A DNA stretch of 64,000 nucleotides, from positions 5,472,501 through 5,536,500 of the forward strand of contig JAQPZY010001626.1 in NCBI GenBank assembly GCA_029931535.1. Direction: 5' to 3'. Of this stretch, positions 10,521-22,180 are shown piece after piece (within the stretch, counting starts at the first letter, position 1; every line of letters begins with the position of its first letter). Both the position numbers and the translations under genes were made by a program. Origin of the DNA: Margaritifera margaritifera (lineage: Eukaryota > Mollusca > Bivalvia > Unionida > Margaritiferidae). Below the pieces are notes generated by a model, which saw nothing but the letters and a program-made list of their open reading frames with translations, did no database searches and was not told the origin of the DNA.

Positions 10521-11630
10521 AGAATCCGTGGAAATGCCATCAAGCCTCCTGTCACTCGCATTAGAATTATCACAAGAGGAGCCACATAAACGAAATAATT
10601 AGCAGCAACAACAGCAACGGTGGATGTTGTGTGGAGAACGTATCCCGAAAAATCAAACCGTCTTTTTCCGGCAGATCGTAGTGGTGTATTGAGTGACTAG
10701 AGCTGCTATCGGGAAACTTGAGTCTGCAACAAGGCAATAAGCAATTGTCAACCATTTTACTCAGCAGTTGTATTGGCCATCTCAATCTATCGCTGAAATA
10801 TAGCAATAGTAACAGTCGCACTAGCAGCAACGACAGCGTAACCCCCAGCCACATCAACAGTCACTGCAACATAATGAAACAGTTGGAAAGTAATCCTTTG
10901 AAATCGAGCGACTCCTCGAAGACGAATACACTTACGCAGACAACAATTAAGGATGTAACGACTGAGAAAAGAAAACTAATCAAGGTCGCAGTTTGATTAT
11001 CGTTTACCCTTGGACTTGCGGTTTCAAGACAAACCATTTGCTAAACAGATTAAATGTGCGTCTTCGACTGAATCAAAAGTAGCACCGTTTTCCATTTGAC
11101 GGCTCATTCTAATGAGTACAAAACCAATATCGAAGAAGACAGACTTTATGTGCGATGTGTGGAAATATTATCTTAAGTAGGAATCGACATCAGTCAGACT
11201 CTAACCAGAAGCACAGATGTCTAGAGATCATCCCGGTCAAGTACAACACGACAAATATTTTATGATGAGTCTAAGAGAAAAGATGGAATCTTATCTAAAG
11301 GAAGATTGGTCTCGCATCGAAGAAACTTAAATCTTGAACGAGCAATATAAAGACTTGTTACAACATTCTAAACCACCACTGACTTGCACCGAAACAGAAC
11401 GTATTAAAGCCGTCTTGCATCCTTCACCTCTACCTACGTCACCGACCAGTGTTAAGAAAAATTCAAGTTTTAAATCATCGCCTGTCATTACCTGTGAACT
11501 CCGTGGTCCAAGAATTAACACATGGGAACTGCACTCTCTCTTCACACACATTTTGTACACGGCACCATGGAATCCATATATCTGCGCCAAAGATGAACTC
11601 CCTCATCGAAAACCCAAAGACATTTTTTGA
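10521..11630 (+). other. Unassigned part of the Polinton relic
   Basis: Codon-like but broken sequence between integrase and protease. It includes a CAA/CAG-rich part (about 10600-10860) and an open frame 11334-11630 with TSPTSVKKNSSFKSSP. The end of this frame (THILYTAPWNPYICAKDEL) may be the front of the protease in a shifted frame. No other family recognised. Confidence 0.45.
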
Positions 11631-12173
11631 ACCTACGTGATTAAGACAGACGACAGCAGTCATCGACCAGGAAAACACCGAGTAGCTGTCTACTTTCCAA
11701 TTTATGGCAATGGTCAATTATTTTGATTTTATGGATTACCCCTGATCGGAGACGATATTACATCCTTTATGAGAAGAAATAATGTTTCGACCCATTTCAA
11801 TAACGTGCGATTACAAGGAACAGATTCAGCTGTGTGTGGATCTGTATCTTCATCATCAACGAACTATTGGATTCCCTCTAGCCTATATACTGACTTCTTT
11901 TGGATACCATTCCCTAGAAACAATGAAAAAGTAGAATGGTGGTTTCGTGTTAATTATGACTATCTCTTTTCTTTAGTTCGACAACGTAGTTCAAGTTGGT
12001 GGCCAGACCAAACCGTCATAGATCACTGGAACCTACATCTCACTCACAAACTTTGCCAACCGTATCAGTTTATAATACGAATTCGGAATTTACACGGTAC
12101 TTTCCAAGTTAAAAATATACACTCTAAGCATAGACTCATACTTAGGAATTTCCATTCTTATTCCCAGTTCTAA
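11631..12173 (+). pseudogene. Adenain-like cysteine protease of Polinton, broken
   Basis: Relic of the protease that processes virion proteins in Polintons and adenoviruses. One frame is open from 11631 to 12173 except for a TGA at 11724. Visible: PGKHRVAVYF with the catalytic His at 11676 (the usual following Trp is Arg), then the stop in the stretch where the Asp/Asn of the triad is expected, then DDITSFMRRNNV, then 'QGTDSAVCGS' with the catalytic Cys at 11835. The sequence after about 11930 no longer looks like the family. The stop, and perhaps an altered tail, inactivate it. Confidence 0.75.
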
Positions 12174-12600
12174 AAATATGTATTTTTCTGTCATTAAGTG
12201 TGTTTGTCTGTCTCTTCATCCAGTTAAGATTCCCAAAGCATATATGATCATACCGTCTTAAACGCAATAATAAATTCACATAGCACTCTGTACCCCCATA
12301 GTGACATCCGTAATGTTAACTTCTTATAGCACCCTATAGTGACCTAAACGCTAATGTCAAATTCCTAAGAGTCCATATTGTCATCCGTAATATTAATTCC
12401 CATTAAACTCCATATCGTCCCAAACAAAATGGTAAACTCTCATAGGACTCCATAATGGCCCAAAACGCTAATGTTAAATTCCTATAGGACTCCATAGTGA
12501 CATCCATAATGTTGAACTTCTATAGACCACCATATGTGGACCCCTATACTACTATTTTTCATAATTGTGCCCAACGGTTAATAAATAAACAACATCACAC
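12174..12600. repeat. Degenerate repeats of about 60 bp
   Basis: Between about 12280 and 12545 variants of 'ctccatagtgacatccgtaatgtt' recur about every 60 bp, alternating with 'aaattcctataggactcc'. The unit is strongly diverged. No gene. It directly abuts the Polinton relic. Confidence 0.7.
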
Positions 12601-13189
12601 GAAAGTAGCATTGGCATTGATAAGCACCTACAATATTGCAAACGATTAAAAATGTCATGTAAACTATGAAAATGATAGTTCAATCAAGATACCATATGGC
12701 ATTGTGAAAATTAATTGTTAACAAAACAGCTGACAAGTTCCCTGCGTTTTCAGATCAATCCAACTAAGCCGACTTTTGCAAAGCAATTTTAGTATACATA
12801 CATCAAGTCACTTCTATGCAACAGCAGGGGATCATCCAGTAAATGTTCTACTTTAATGGATGTTTTCAAGCACTCATTGGGTGTTGTCAAGCACACACAG
12901 GACCCAATAAGTTAGTTGCTACCTAATATAACACGTTCGACGTAGTTAAGGAACTACTTTCGATTGCGCTTTCCAAATGAGGGCCACATCAAACGCAGAC
13001 GCTATGAAATCGCTCGTTGCCAGTGCAGATGATTTGCTGGACACCTGAAGATATCGAAATGGTTTGTGAGCAGACTTATTGAGACACCGAGGAAAGAAAA
13101 CAAAGTATTCCTTTTAATAAGTCTCTTCCTGACCCCGAAAATCGGGTCAGCTCTGTCAAAAAGGTACAAATCAGACTTCAAACAGGGAT
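12601..13189. other. Gene-less stretch, possible upstream part of recombinase relic
   Basis: No confident feature. A short codon-like part near 12975-13060 could be an exon or 5' remnant belonging to the recombinase that follows, but it cannot be assigned. Confidence 0.3.
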
Positions 13190-14080
13190 GATCCTGAGGG
13201 AGAAATTAATACCAAACAGTTCACTGAAAGACAGGAAAAGAAAAATACCAAGGTAGCAACGAAAAGAGAATTTGAAAAAATGATCAGAGGTAGCTTTGTG
13301 AAATCAAAAGAGAACCCAGATCCAAAGAAAACATCCTAGAGGAATTACATAAAATTGTTTGCCGAAATGTGTGTCTCTATTAGAAACATTGACGATTCTG
13401 AGTACGAACCAACGACCCTCGACTCTATAAGACACATTATTGAACGTTTTGCAAAAGCTATGAAACATCTCTTGGAGACAGAAATTCCATAAAATTAGTC
13501 AGGCATCTTCTGTTAGAAATGTGGACCTAAACAAAAAATGGTATCATGAGTAAAAGTCGAGCATCACACTACCCCTCTCATCTGAAGACGAGAAAACAGC
13601 ATTTATATCGGAACAGATGGGCCCCTCCACTTCCAGAGCCATGTAGTTTACACTTTATTAGTACTTCAGCAAGATCTTTGGGTTTTAGGGCCCGAAATCT
13701 AACAGAAAATGAGGTGAAAAAATACCTAAATCATCAGCATGTTGACTGTAGCACAAGGGGTGGTTCATGTAGAAATGATTTTAGAGAAATTAAACATTGC
13801 CTATTCGCTCTAAATTACACACCGGACGACAACAATAATTATTCTCATTTATTTAGATTACTCTAAACATCTCCTGATGAAAACAAAAGCCCCATAAAAT
13901 ATCTTTTCTCTAACTCCACTGCATATAGAGAGGTTTCCTCCATACATGTAGGATTCGCATTATTCAATGTCCTTGGGGAAAAGATCCTTGGTAAACCTGA
14001 ATAAAAGTGCTGTAGAGAAAGCAGGTAGCTACGGTCCTAAAACAAACCACTCTGTGAGCAAAATAACAGTGTGTACCTGC
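13190..14080 (+). pseudogene. DUF3504/Crypton-type tyrosine recombinase, broken
   Basis: The N-terminal DNA-binding part is readable in one frame from about 13195 to 13490 with a single stop near 13337. It includes 'EFEKMIRG', then 'YIKLFAEMCVSIRNIDDSEY' and EPTTLDSIRHIIERF. This matches the SAM-like N-terminal domain found in KCTD1/QRICH1/ZMYM-type proteins and Crypton elements. The middle is broken; 'LGFRARN' is visible near 13675. The C-terminal box is seen as KTNHSVSK with His at 14048, where the family has an Arg at the position now Ser (14057). Loss of that Arg plus the stops make it inactive. Either a Crypton relic or a retropseudogene of a domesticated host gene. Confidence 0.7.
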
Positions 14081-14084
14081 CTAT

Positions 14085-14155
14085 ATATGTATTAGGGTTT
14101 AACGGCAAGTCAGCACAATAATAGCTGTACGGTGCCGATTAAAAGTAAAGTTCTA
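14085..14155 (+). mobile_element. Possible SINE-tail fragment
   Basis: 'agggtttaacggcaagtcagcacaataat' and the following tgtacggtgccg resemble the right part of invertebrate SINE-like repeats seen elsewhere in the window (near 22981 and 25630). Short and diverged. Confidence 0.3.
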
Positions 14156-14821
14156 AAAAGGTAAATATATAGAATTGCACAAATGACTTTAGAAGGATAA
14201 ACCTTTCAAAATAAACGTAAATTTGAAGTACTACAAGATAAAAGATAAAAGGGACATATTTTTAAATTCTGTAAAATGTATACAAAACAAAAACAAAGGT
14301 AAGCAATATAAAATCCGTTAAATGAATGTTAAATTTGCAATATAAACCACCTTTTCTGTGTAACCTGACTACAACTTGTGTGCATACCCATACAATTCAG
14401 CATGCATCTGGCCATAAAAATTCCGCTACAGTTATGCATTGTGATGCAAAAGTTTGGACGAGAATGAACGGAAAAACATCCGTTATATATTGTGATCATT
14501 CAGCAAGACAAATGTCTACACGTCTACATTAATTGAGAATACCGCCTTCACCTTAAACAACTGACCCTTGGTCAGCTCATGTGAGACAACCCAGAATGTG
14601 CCCCACGCCCAGATTGGTGATCCTGGGGACAAATTTAGACAGCTATTTCGTAGTGGTGTTCTCATTAATTGCAAATTTTCAATTTCAATATAATTTAGAA
14701 CTGAAAAAGACTATCTACCTTGGATGACGCAAACTGCATCAGTGTTAGATATATCCATTTATCCTGAATGGATTTATTCATAATCACAACGTATTTGCTA
14801 AGTTCTATATTCAATAGTATG
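14156..14821. other. Gene-less AT-rich stretch
   Basis: No gene recognised. An open frame at 14326-14532 has no domain or repeat support. Confidence 0.5.
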
Positions 14822-14899
14822 ACTGTACATGTCTGAGTACGCTGAGGACAACTCCACATCACTGTACATATCTGTGTACGCTGAGGACAGCCCCACAAT
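14822..14899. repeat. 39-bp tandem duplication
   Basis: Two units start actgtacat at 14822 and 14861 and share gtacgctgaggaca. They differ at several positions, so the duplication is not recent. Confidence 0.85.
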
Positions 14900-15639
14900 C
14901 ATTTACATGTTAGTCACTATTTATTTATTTTTTTTACATCAAGTGTCCGTCATTGAATACTAAATTGTTTTCAATATCCTTCACATTAGGAATGATTTTA
15001 ATAAAGAATAATTTTAAAAAACTTGCAAGAACTGTTACGGTGTAATTTTTTATTGCCAAGATCTCATTTATAAATTCTTACGCCCATAAAGGAATATGAT
15101 GCAAAGGCTAATTTCGTCATTGCACGTATTCATGTACGTTACGCTCAAAGAATTGTACAATGTTCTTCATTAAACATTATTTATTTCCAGAAGAGTTTTC
15201 TTTTTGAATCGGAAACAACAATTAAAATGCTTTAAAAAAATTTAAACAAATAAATAGAGTAAATAATAAATAAATTATAGTCATGTTACTGTTGGATATT
15301 GTGGTCTCGCCCAAAGTACATGGGACTCTCCAGCTCACCCCGTTGTGTAATTTATTATTGTAATGGCAGTGAAGAATATGATTGAAACTATTCAAATAAA
15401 CCTCATAAATATAAGATAGAATTCTTCAAATTTAATGAAGTTGTGTTGACACACTGCGATTTATCAATGTATTACGCGCCAATCTTCTTCTTCTCCCACA
15501 AAAAATGGTCTGTTTCTATCTGTACATTTTAGAGCTCAGTGTGATTAAAGTTAAGCTATAGCTCAATGGACAGAGTTCATTTTACAAACTTTCTATCTAA
15601 TGACTAACCTTGTATGAAGCTTTGACTGGTTTCTGGAAT
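14900..15639. other. Gene-less AT-rich stretch
   Basis: Nothing recognised. Confidence 0.5.
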
Positions 15640-15860
15640 GTACCTAGATTTAAATTCCTGATGCTTCAACAACACCGCAGTCAATATTTATAATAGTCCC
15701 GGCCTGCACAGACTGTCTCTGCATAGAAAATTTGCAGATATCAGTCTGGAGAGAATACGTCGAAACTAAGCCTCCTTGTGGATTGTTCAGATCAAACGGA
15801 TATATTTTGACTTGAGAAAGTTTTGACATCATTGAGATTATGCTGTCAAAATGTACACGA
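15640..15860 (-). other. Exon-like segment with a diverged paralogue at 39990-40200
   Basis: A 60-codon minus-strand frame (15650-15832) holds YPFDLNNPQGGLVSTYSLQT and FSMQRQ. Segment 39990-40200 is similar in the same orientation ('catcattgagattatg' against 'catcagcgagattatg'; 'ctctgcatagaaaattt' against 'ctctgcatacaaaatgt'). Similarity between two distant sites means a repeat family or a duplicated exon. No protein family recognised. Confidence 0.45.
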
Positions 15861-16593
15861 CGATCAAAAATTACGCTAGTCTATATACAGCTACACTTAT
15901 CTTATAGTATTCTTGCTGCATGTTATAAATTTTTGTTTTGGTTACCTTGAAAGTGTTAATTACATGCTTTATTTTCATTATTGATTCAATTTATCTTTAG
16001 TCAACCTTCACAGCGACGTCTAGCGCCCCAAATTTTGGGCGCCTCTTTTTCGGTTAACTTTTTTTCAAACTCACTCATTAGCAAGCAGGGATCACCTTTT
16101 GACGCAGGTAAAATGTCATAGTCAAATAACATAACATCTTAATCTAGAAAGTTTTATTTTAGATGCACAAGGAAAGATATCTAAAGATAAATAATTCTAG
16201 CATAGAATGTGTATATAGAATAATTTAATTGTGTAATGTTTTATTAATTTGGGATAAAAGTATATTTTGCACTAAAAGCATACGCTACAGAAACAGTTCA
16301 GGGCTCTTTTTTGTCGACGATATTGATCTATTTAAGAGTCTCGTTCACTTCACTGGAATCGTTGAGCAAGAAACCTTTCTTTTTCATCATTAAGCAATTC
16401 ACCCCTTGATGAAAGTTTAGTGAATAATTTATATAGGACAGCTGTCATGGATAAGAAACGGCAAAAAGCCTTAATGTACAGCCATTTCTGGAAATGTATT
16501 TGATTAAAAATACAAAACCATATCCACTTTTATAAACTTTATAAACAACGATCAGATTTAAGCAGGGGATATATATATATATCAAATTTATTG
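15861..16593. other. Gene-less stretch with one GC-rich hairpin
   Basis: AT-rich. The only structure seen is the palindrome at about 16022-16042 (gcgccccaaattttgggcgcc), a strong GC stem followed by a T-run. It looks like a bacterial terminator but has no such role expected in an animal genome. Confidence 0.6.
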
Positions 16594-16792
16594 TACAAGA
16601 TTGCAAATATCAAAATCGTTCCGTTTACTCGGATTGAATTACAAATATCAAAATCGTTCCGTTTACTCGGATTGAATTGCAAATATCAAAATCGTTCCGT
16701 TTACTGGATTGAATTGCAAATATCAAAAACGTTTCGTGTACTCGGATTGAATTGCAAATATCAAAATCGTTAAGTTCAGTTGGATTTAATAG
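16594..16792. repeat. 38-bp tandem array, about 5 copies
   Basis: Units 'gattgaattgcaaatatcaaaatcgttccgtttactcg' repeat with a few substitutions and a one-base deletion in the third. Open frames on both strands here are repeat artefacts. Confidence 0.93.
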
Positions 16793-17129
16793 TACCACAA
16801 CCGGATACAACCGTTGTTCTTTTTTAAGTTAAACGAGATGTATGCTATAAAACTACTTGACCTGATAAAATGTAGCTTCCTAAACAATGCTGTGATATAC
16901 ATCTAACTTTCAAAACAAAATCTTTATGATCTTATTGAGTTTGAATTTATCATATCCTGATATTAGACGAACGGGCTGATAACATTTACATATGACTCAA
17001 ATGCTTAAAGAGAGAAACCTAGTTCAATTTAATTAATTTTAAGACTCTTTTCTCAATATAATGATGACAGAAGGAGTTAAAGCATCGACAATTTATGCAA
17101 CACTCTACCGTTTATAAAAGATTTTCGGA
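16793..17129. other. Gene-less stretch
   Basis: AT-rich, nothing recognised. It may include the decayed 5' part of the LINE. Confidence 0.4.
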
Positions 17130-17880
17130 ACTCGATCTGTAAAGAATAGAAGGCTCTAATTTTGAAGTAATTTCAGCGCTTTGTTGGTCCTGACTGTACC
17201 TACGATTTGAGTGTCTGATTTAAGAGTGACAACATTCTTGAGACTGTCTTTTGTAATACCACAAGCAGATACCTTGCAGTTGACCGTAAATTTGCTTTCT
17301 TTGAGAAGTGGTGTTGGTGTTTGTACCTATTTAAGGAACGATAAAAGACTTTTCTACTTAACCAGATTTACATTCTGATGATCTGGAACCTCTTTGGTTT
17401 GATTTATTAATACCCAAATGTAAACCTTTAGTTACTGGTAGTTGTTATAGACTACCAAAGCAGAAACATTTTCTTTAACAAGTTTGAAGAAACCTTACTA
17501 AAATTTAGATCATATTGTTAATTTCTAATTTTTCGTGACTTCAATTCTTGCGTTTTAATACAAAGTTTGCAATATGGAAAATATACATCACTATCCTAAA
17601 AATGTTTGGAGTAAGTCAAATTATCAAGGACTCTACAAAAGTTACCATATCAACTTCAACACTATTAGATCATATTTTATGTAATATCTAGAAACAATCT
17701 GTCAATCTGGGGCAATTCATAATGATAATAATGATCATTGTATTACATTCTGTGTAAACAAAATGTTAAAGGGCAGATTAGGAAACACAAGACAGTGTGA
17801 ATCAGATTTATGAAGAACTACGATAAAGAAGGCTTGATAACAAAATTGTTACATATTAATGGCAACAGCATTTCAGCTGT

Positions 17881-18496
17881 GATGATGTTAATACTGTATG
17901 TATCAATGTTACAGATATATTTATGATGATGTGAATACTGTATGTATCAATGTTACAGATATATTAATGATGATGTGAATACTGTATGTATCAATGTTAC
18001 AGATATATTTATGATGATGTTAATACTGTATGTATCAATGTTACAGATATATTTATGATGATGTGAATACTGTATGTATCAATGTTACAGATATATTTAT
18101 GATGATGTTAATACTGTATGTATCAATGTTACAGATATATTTATGATGATGTGAATACTGTATGTATCAATGTTACAGATATATTTATGATGATGTGAAT
18201 ACTGTATGTATCAATGTTACAGATATATTTATGATGACGTTAATACTGTAGGTATCAATGTTACAGATATATTTATGATGACGTTAATACTGTAGGTATC
18301 AATGTTACAGATATATTTATGATGACGTTAATACTGTAGGTATCAATGTTACAGATATATTTATGATGACGTTAATACTGTAGGTATCAATGTTACAGAT
18401 ATATTTATGATGACGTTAATACTGTAGGTATCAATGTTACAGATATATTTATGATGACGTTAATACTGTATGTATCAATGTTACAGATGTATTTAT
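17881..18496. repeat. 44-bp minisatellite, 14 copies, grown inside the LINE ORF
   Basis: Units start every 44 bp from 17881 (17925, 17969 ... 18453). Each reads like gatgatgttaatactgtatg, then tatcaatgttacagatatatttat. Early copies have gatgatgtg/tta, while copies 9-13 share gatgacgtta and gtagg, showing a later block amplification. The sequence is LINE coding sequence at both edges, so the array arose by expansion within the element. The 44-bp length breaks the frame in each unit. Confidence 0.97.
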
Positions 18497-19111
18497 AACA
18501 GTTTTCGATGAGATTGATCCAGTGGAAGAAGTTAGTTTAAAACAAAGAACATAACCATTGATAACTACTGAAACTTTGGAAAAAATAATAATATAGATCA
18601 GTTTTTGAACATCTATAGTAAAGAAAAAAGTCATGCTGATGTGTATATAACTTTTTGCAACGTTAGCAATCAGCTGTAGAGACATGTTAGAGAGGCTAAA
18701 GGCTTTTTTTTATAATAAAGTTAAATACAATATAAAGAACCCAAAGAAAGTGTGGCAACAGTTCAAGTCTCTCGGCTATAGCCGGATGCCAAAATGCTGT
18801 TGTACTGATTACTGATGTAGCAACTGTCATAATCCATGTGGTACTGTAAATAATTTTAATAACTTCTTCACTAATGTATCATCTATTTTCATGAAGAAAT
18901 ATTCACAATAGTACACTCCATCTGTAAGTTTACAAAGGTTTTTGTGCAAAGAATTGTTCAAGCTTAATCCATGCAAACGTACGGGCCTTTAGCAATATTC
19001 CAGAAAGTTTGTAAAAGATGGGGCCTCTATACAAATGATGGTCGATAGTGAATGATAAACAGTTGTATGAATTGATATAATCAATCTTGTATTTGGTATG
19101 GGGAAATCTGC

Positions 19112-19142
19112 ATACACACACACACACACTCACACACACACA
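19112..19142. repeat. (CA)n microsatellite
   Basis: Short (CA)n run with one interruption, inside the decayed LINE 3' part. Confidence 0.95.
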
Positions 19143-19190
19143 TTTTTTGACGGTTGGTGTTAAAGAGTTTATCATGTCCTGAATGAGTTA

Positions 19191-20873
19191 CTTTATGGAA
19201 AAAGGGATGAACTTTTCTTTCTCGTTATCTTAAATAAATTACTGTATCACATACAGTTATCGTGTTAAGTTACTTAACCAATCTCAAAACTAGCAATAGC
19301 CTTTGCAGTTGTTGTTAAATGATTGCGCTCTGATTGTACTGATTGAACATGTCTAGGTATCCGTTTGTTAATCAGTATAACGCTAAGAATGAAAATTGAT
19401 CTTTAAATTAGGCAGTGGTATAATCTGTGTGCCCACCTTCATAAACAATTAACATACATTATTTGCGATCATTTGTTTTTCCTCTTTTTCGATGTATATA
19501 TCTACCCTGCCTTGACTGACCATAACATTAAAATATCACGAAATTCACAAAACATATCTAACAACGTTCGAGTTTATTTAAGAACGATCTTTGGTAGAAG
19601 TAATTTTTAATTTAAAAATTTATCAATTGTTTTTTTTTGTTAATATAATTTTCAGGTGCATTTACGATGTTTCATTTGTGTCTCAGTTGTAGGTTGTATG
19701 TCAATTACATGATTTTGAGTAACTCGTATCTTCAGTACCAGACAATGAGAAACTTCACTTGTGAGTTACGAAATAAGTAGAACACGATCAGTAAACAGTA
19801 TGTATACAGCGAATGTACAGTTTGTGGGAAGATAATTGAAATACCAGATGAAGTGTGATATAAACAAAATAACGTGGTTTCAACGAATTATAGATAGCGG
19901 GAGGTAATTTTTGGGGTCCCTTGAGGTTCCTTATAAACCTGTTTTATTGTATGTCTTTTGCGAACTAAATGACACCAACAACCATTTAAATCTCTAATTC
20001 ATTACAAGAAAAAGATTGTTTATGAAGACAATCGTAATCTTTTTCGAAGACCAAGTCATGTATGAACACGGATAAATAATAAACGCACGCCTGTGTATTT
20101 GAACTTTCATATGAATGACATCAAAAATTGACATTTTGAAGAAAAGCGCGTAGGTAATACGCAGCATATAATTTGGTGATTGCATTAATACTTGCGGCAA
20201 GGAAGACTTTCAATGAAAGCAAGCTCTTTGTTTAGTAAAACTGATTAGCAATTAAACGTAGCAGTGGCAGCGCTTGAGTAAGGCACGTTATAAGTATTCT
20301 GGAATTGAAGTTGGTGAGCTAACAATGAACCGGTAACGGTTAATTTATTACATGTAAACTCGCCAGTTAACTCTTGCGAGATCGCATTGTGGACAAGAAA
20401 GTTTTAACGTATTCATACAAATTTAAAAATCGCTCCAGTACTGTGATATGATTTCATTCTGATCTTTATTTTCAGATTTCATCGTAATTTCCAACTTTCA
20501 TTTCATTGTCTAATAAATACTGAAATCTAAGAAATGCTAACAATCATTGTGTGTATACGTATTTTGACGGTAAAATCGACTAGCATTGCTAAAAAGAGAA
20601 AGAGAATTGTCTGAACCTTGTTTAGACAAATACAGATATAGCGAGTTTAACTGGAATGAAATGGTAGCGGAATTCCTTGATTTTTATGTTTGTAGAAGTA
20701 GACTTAATTCAAAAGATTACCTGGTTTCATCAGCACTAAGCAGCCTGGTGCTGTACTATGGTTAAACGATGTTTTAACCCGAATGGTAGTGTGATATTAT
20801 TACAGCTGGCTCCGATAGGCAGTCAGACGTACGGACAAAGAAACCAAAATAGATAATATTGATTATTATGCTT
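19191..20873. other. Gene-less AT-rich stretch
   Basis: No gene, RNA or repeat recognised in 1.7 kb. Short minus-strand open frames have no support. Confidence 0.5.
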
Positions 20874-21063
20874 GTATCCTGTCCAAAAGAAACAAATCAC
20901 AAAAAACCGGTAGGAACAGGTGAAATATGATCTCAAGAATACCTTCTTCAGAAGCAATCGTGTGTTAATGAAATTATTATAAGGCTGATGATGATATACA
21001 TATATCATAGAATGAAGACTCTCATGTAATACAAATTCAGGTCTGTTTTGTCTTAGATTAGAT

Positions 21064-21235
21064 GTAGGTAAATGTAAATTCAAGTGTGTTTTCTCTAAGA
21101 TTAGTTGTAGGTAAATGTAAATTCAAGTGTGTTTTCTCTAAGATTAGTTGTAGGTAAATGTAAATTAAAGCCTGCTTTCTCTTATATTAGCTGTAGGTAA
21201 ATGTACTTTGATGTAAGGGATTTTTATATAATATG
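21064..21235. repeat. 43-bp array in copy A
   Basis: 'gtaggtaaatgta' recurs at 21064, 21107, 21150 and 21193. The copy B counterpart (about 33610-33675) has about two units, so the array length changed after the duplication. Confidence 0.9.
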
Positions 21236-22120
21236 AAGTTTTGTAGTCTTTGAGATACAGAGAGCATGCGATAAATAACCGATCACCTAATCGGAATTAC
21301 TATTGTATCTATAATAGGAAAATAAGCATTGCAAAAGCCAGTGAATCGTAAATATAGACATTTGTATGCTATTCATGCACACCTATAGTTCAATCATGTC
21401 CTATTTTGAAGAGAACTATCAATCCAAATATAATAATGCATAACGTGATGCCGATGGTCATCACACATACCACAATAACCGGGAGATTGAATCGAAGAGC
21501 TAGACGTTTTTATCAACTTTAAGTAAATTTTTGTTCTCCCAAGTGTCCCATATTGATTTTTTGGGACTATATTGAATAAAAGTTGCTTTCTGCCCACGTT
21601 TTTATAAAAAGTAAATATTGTTAAATTTCATGAGTCTTTGCCTAATTGTGCTATGTATGATACAAATGAAACTCTTCTACATTCATTATGTTTACAGATT
21701 TCTATTTCATAAAACAAAACAAAAAAACAAACAAAAAAATAAAAAAACAAAAACAAAACAACAACAAAAAAAAAAAAAAACGACAGTCGAACATGGGCTG
21801 GTATTGACAATTGCAGAATAAATACTACATTTAGCAACTTCACAATCCAAAATTAGATATGAGCGCATTCTTGATCCAAGAAAAACTTCAGCAGACTGTC
21901 TATTTCTAATGAGCAAACCTGTCTTTAAAATATAATCGTGGATCAAGGTTGCGCTGTTACCCCAAAACTAAAAATTCACGAGCTACGCGTATATAAATAC
22001 AACTGCATTTTATTCTATTTTATTCCTACCAGTATTGTACTCAAAATATTTAGAAATAAACAATAAGAAAGAGATTTTAAACCATCATATTCATTTCATT
22101 AACATTCTTTATCTTTTCAG
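21236..22120. other. Gene-less stretch with A-rich tract
   Basis: Includes an (A)n/(CAAAA)n low-complexity tract at 21708-21781. The segment from about 21560 onward has no counterpart in copy B. Confidence 0.6.
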
Positions 22121-22180
22121 ATATTTAGCTTTACTTGTGCACATGGCTCACTTGTTTGGAGAGGCGCCAGCGGAGATTCG
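22121..22180 (+). other. Candidate 60-bp internal exon
   Basis: A pyrimidine tract plus AG ('atcttttcag', ending 22120) precedes 60 bp that is open in two frames and GC-richer than its surroundings. It is followed by 'gtaaaaag' at 22181. One frame contains MAHLFGEAPAEIR. The splice signals and composition suggest a small exon, but no neighbouring exon could be joined to it. Confidence 0.3.

Larger units (their letters stand above)
4600..12180 (+). mobile_element. Decayed Polinton/Maverick (adintovirus-like) element
   Basis: Plus-strand relics of Polinton hallmark proteins appear in a row: type-B DNA polymerase, a BIR-like fragment, small virion-type proteins, a retroviral-type integrase with C-terminal chromodomain, and an adenain-like cysteine protease. 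Base composition is visibly less AT-rich and more codon-like than the flanks. Every gene has stops or frame changes. I saw no packaging ATPase or major capsid gene, and the terminal repeats are not visible, so the ends are approximate. Polintons are large DNA transposons with virus-like gene sets; this copy is non-functional. Confidence 0.85.
17130..19190 (+). mobile_element. Degenerate CR1/L2-like LINE ORF2 fragment
   Basis: Plus-strand translations in changing frames recall the endonuclease and start of the reverse transcriptase of CR1/L2 clade LINEs. A decayed 'GDFN' box reads RDFNS near 17535. LLDHILCN lies at 17662-17685. After the minisatellite come VFDEIDPVEEVSLKQRT, NPKKVWQQFKSLGY near 18738, FVKDGAS near 19013, and the sequence then fades. 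The reverse transcriptase catalytic box is not present, so the copy is 3'-truncated or deleted. Many stops; inactive. Confidence 0.75.

Noticed and set aside
16013..16060. Rho-independent terminator
   Set aside because: The hairpin and T run look right, but the context is an animal genome.
21628..21946. Hydrophobic Phe/Val/Leu-rich frames
   Set aside because: They translate the complement of an A-rich low-complexity tract.
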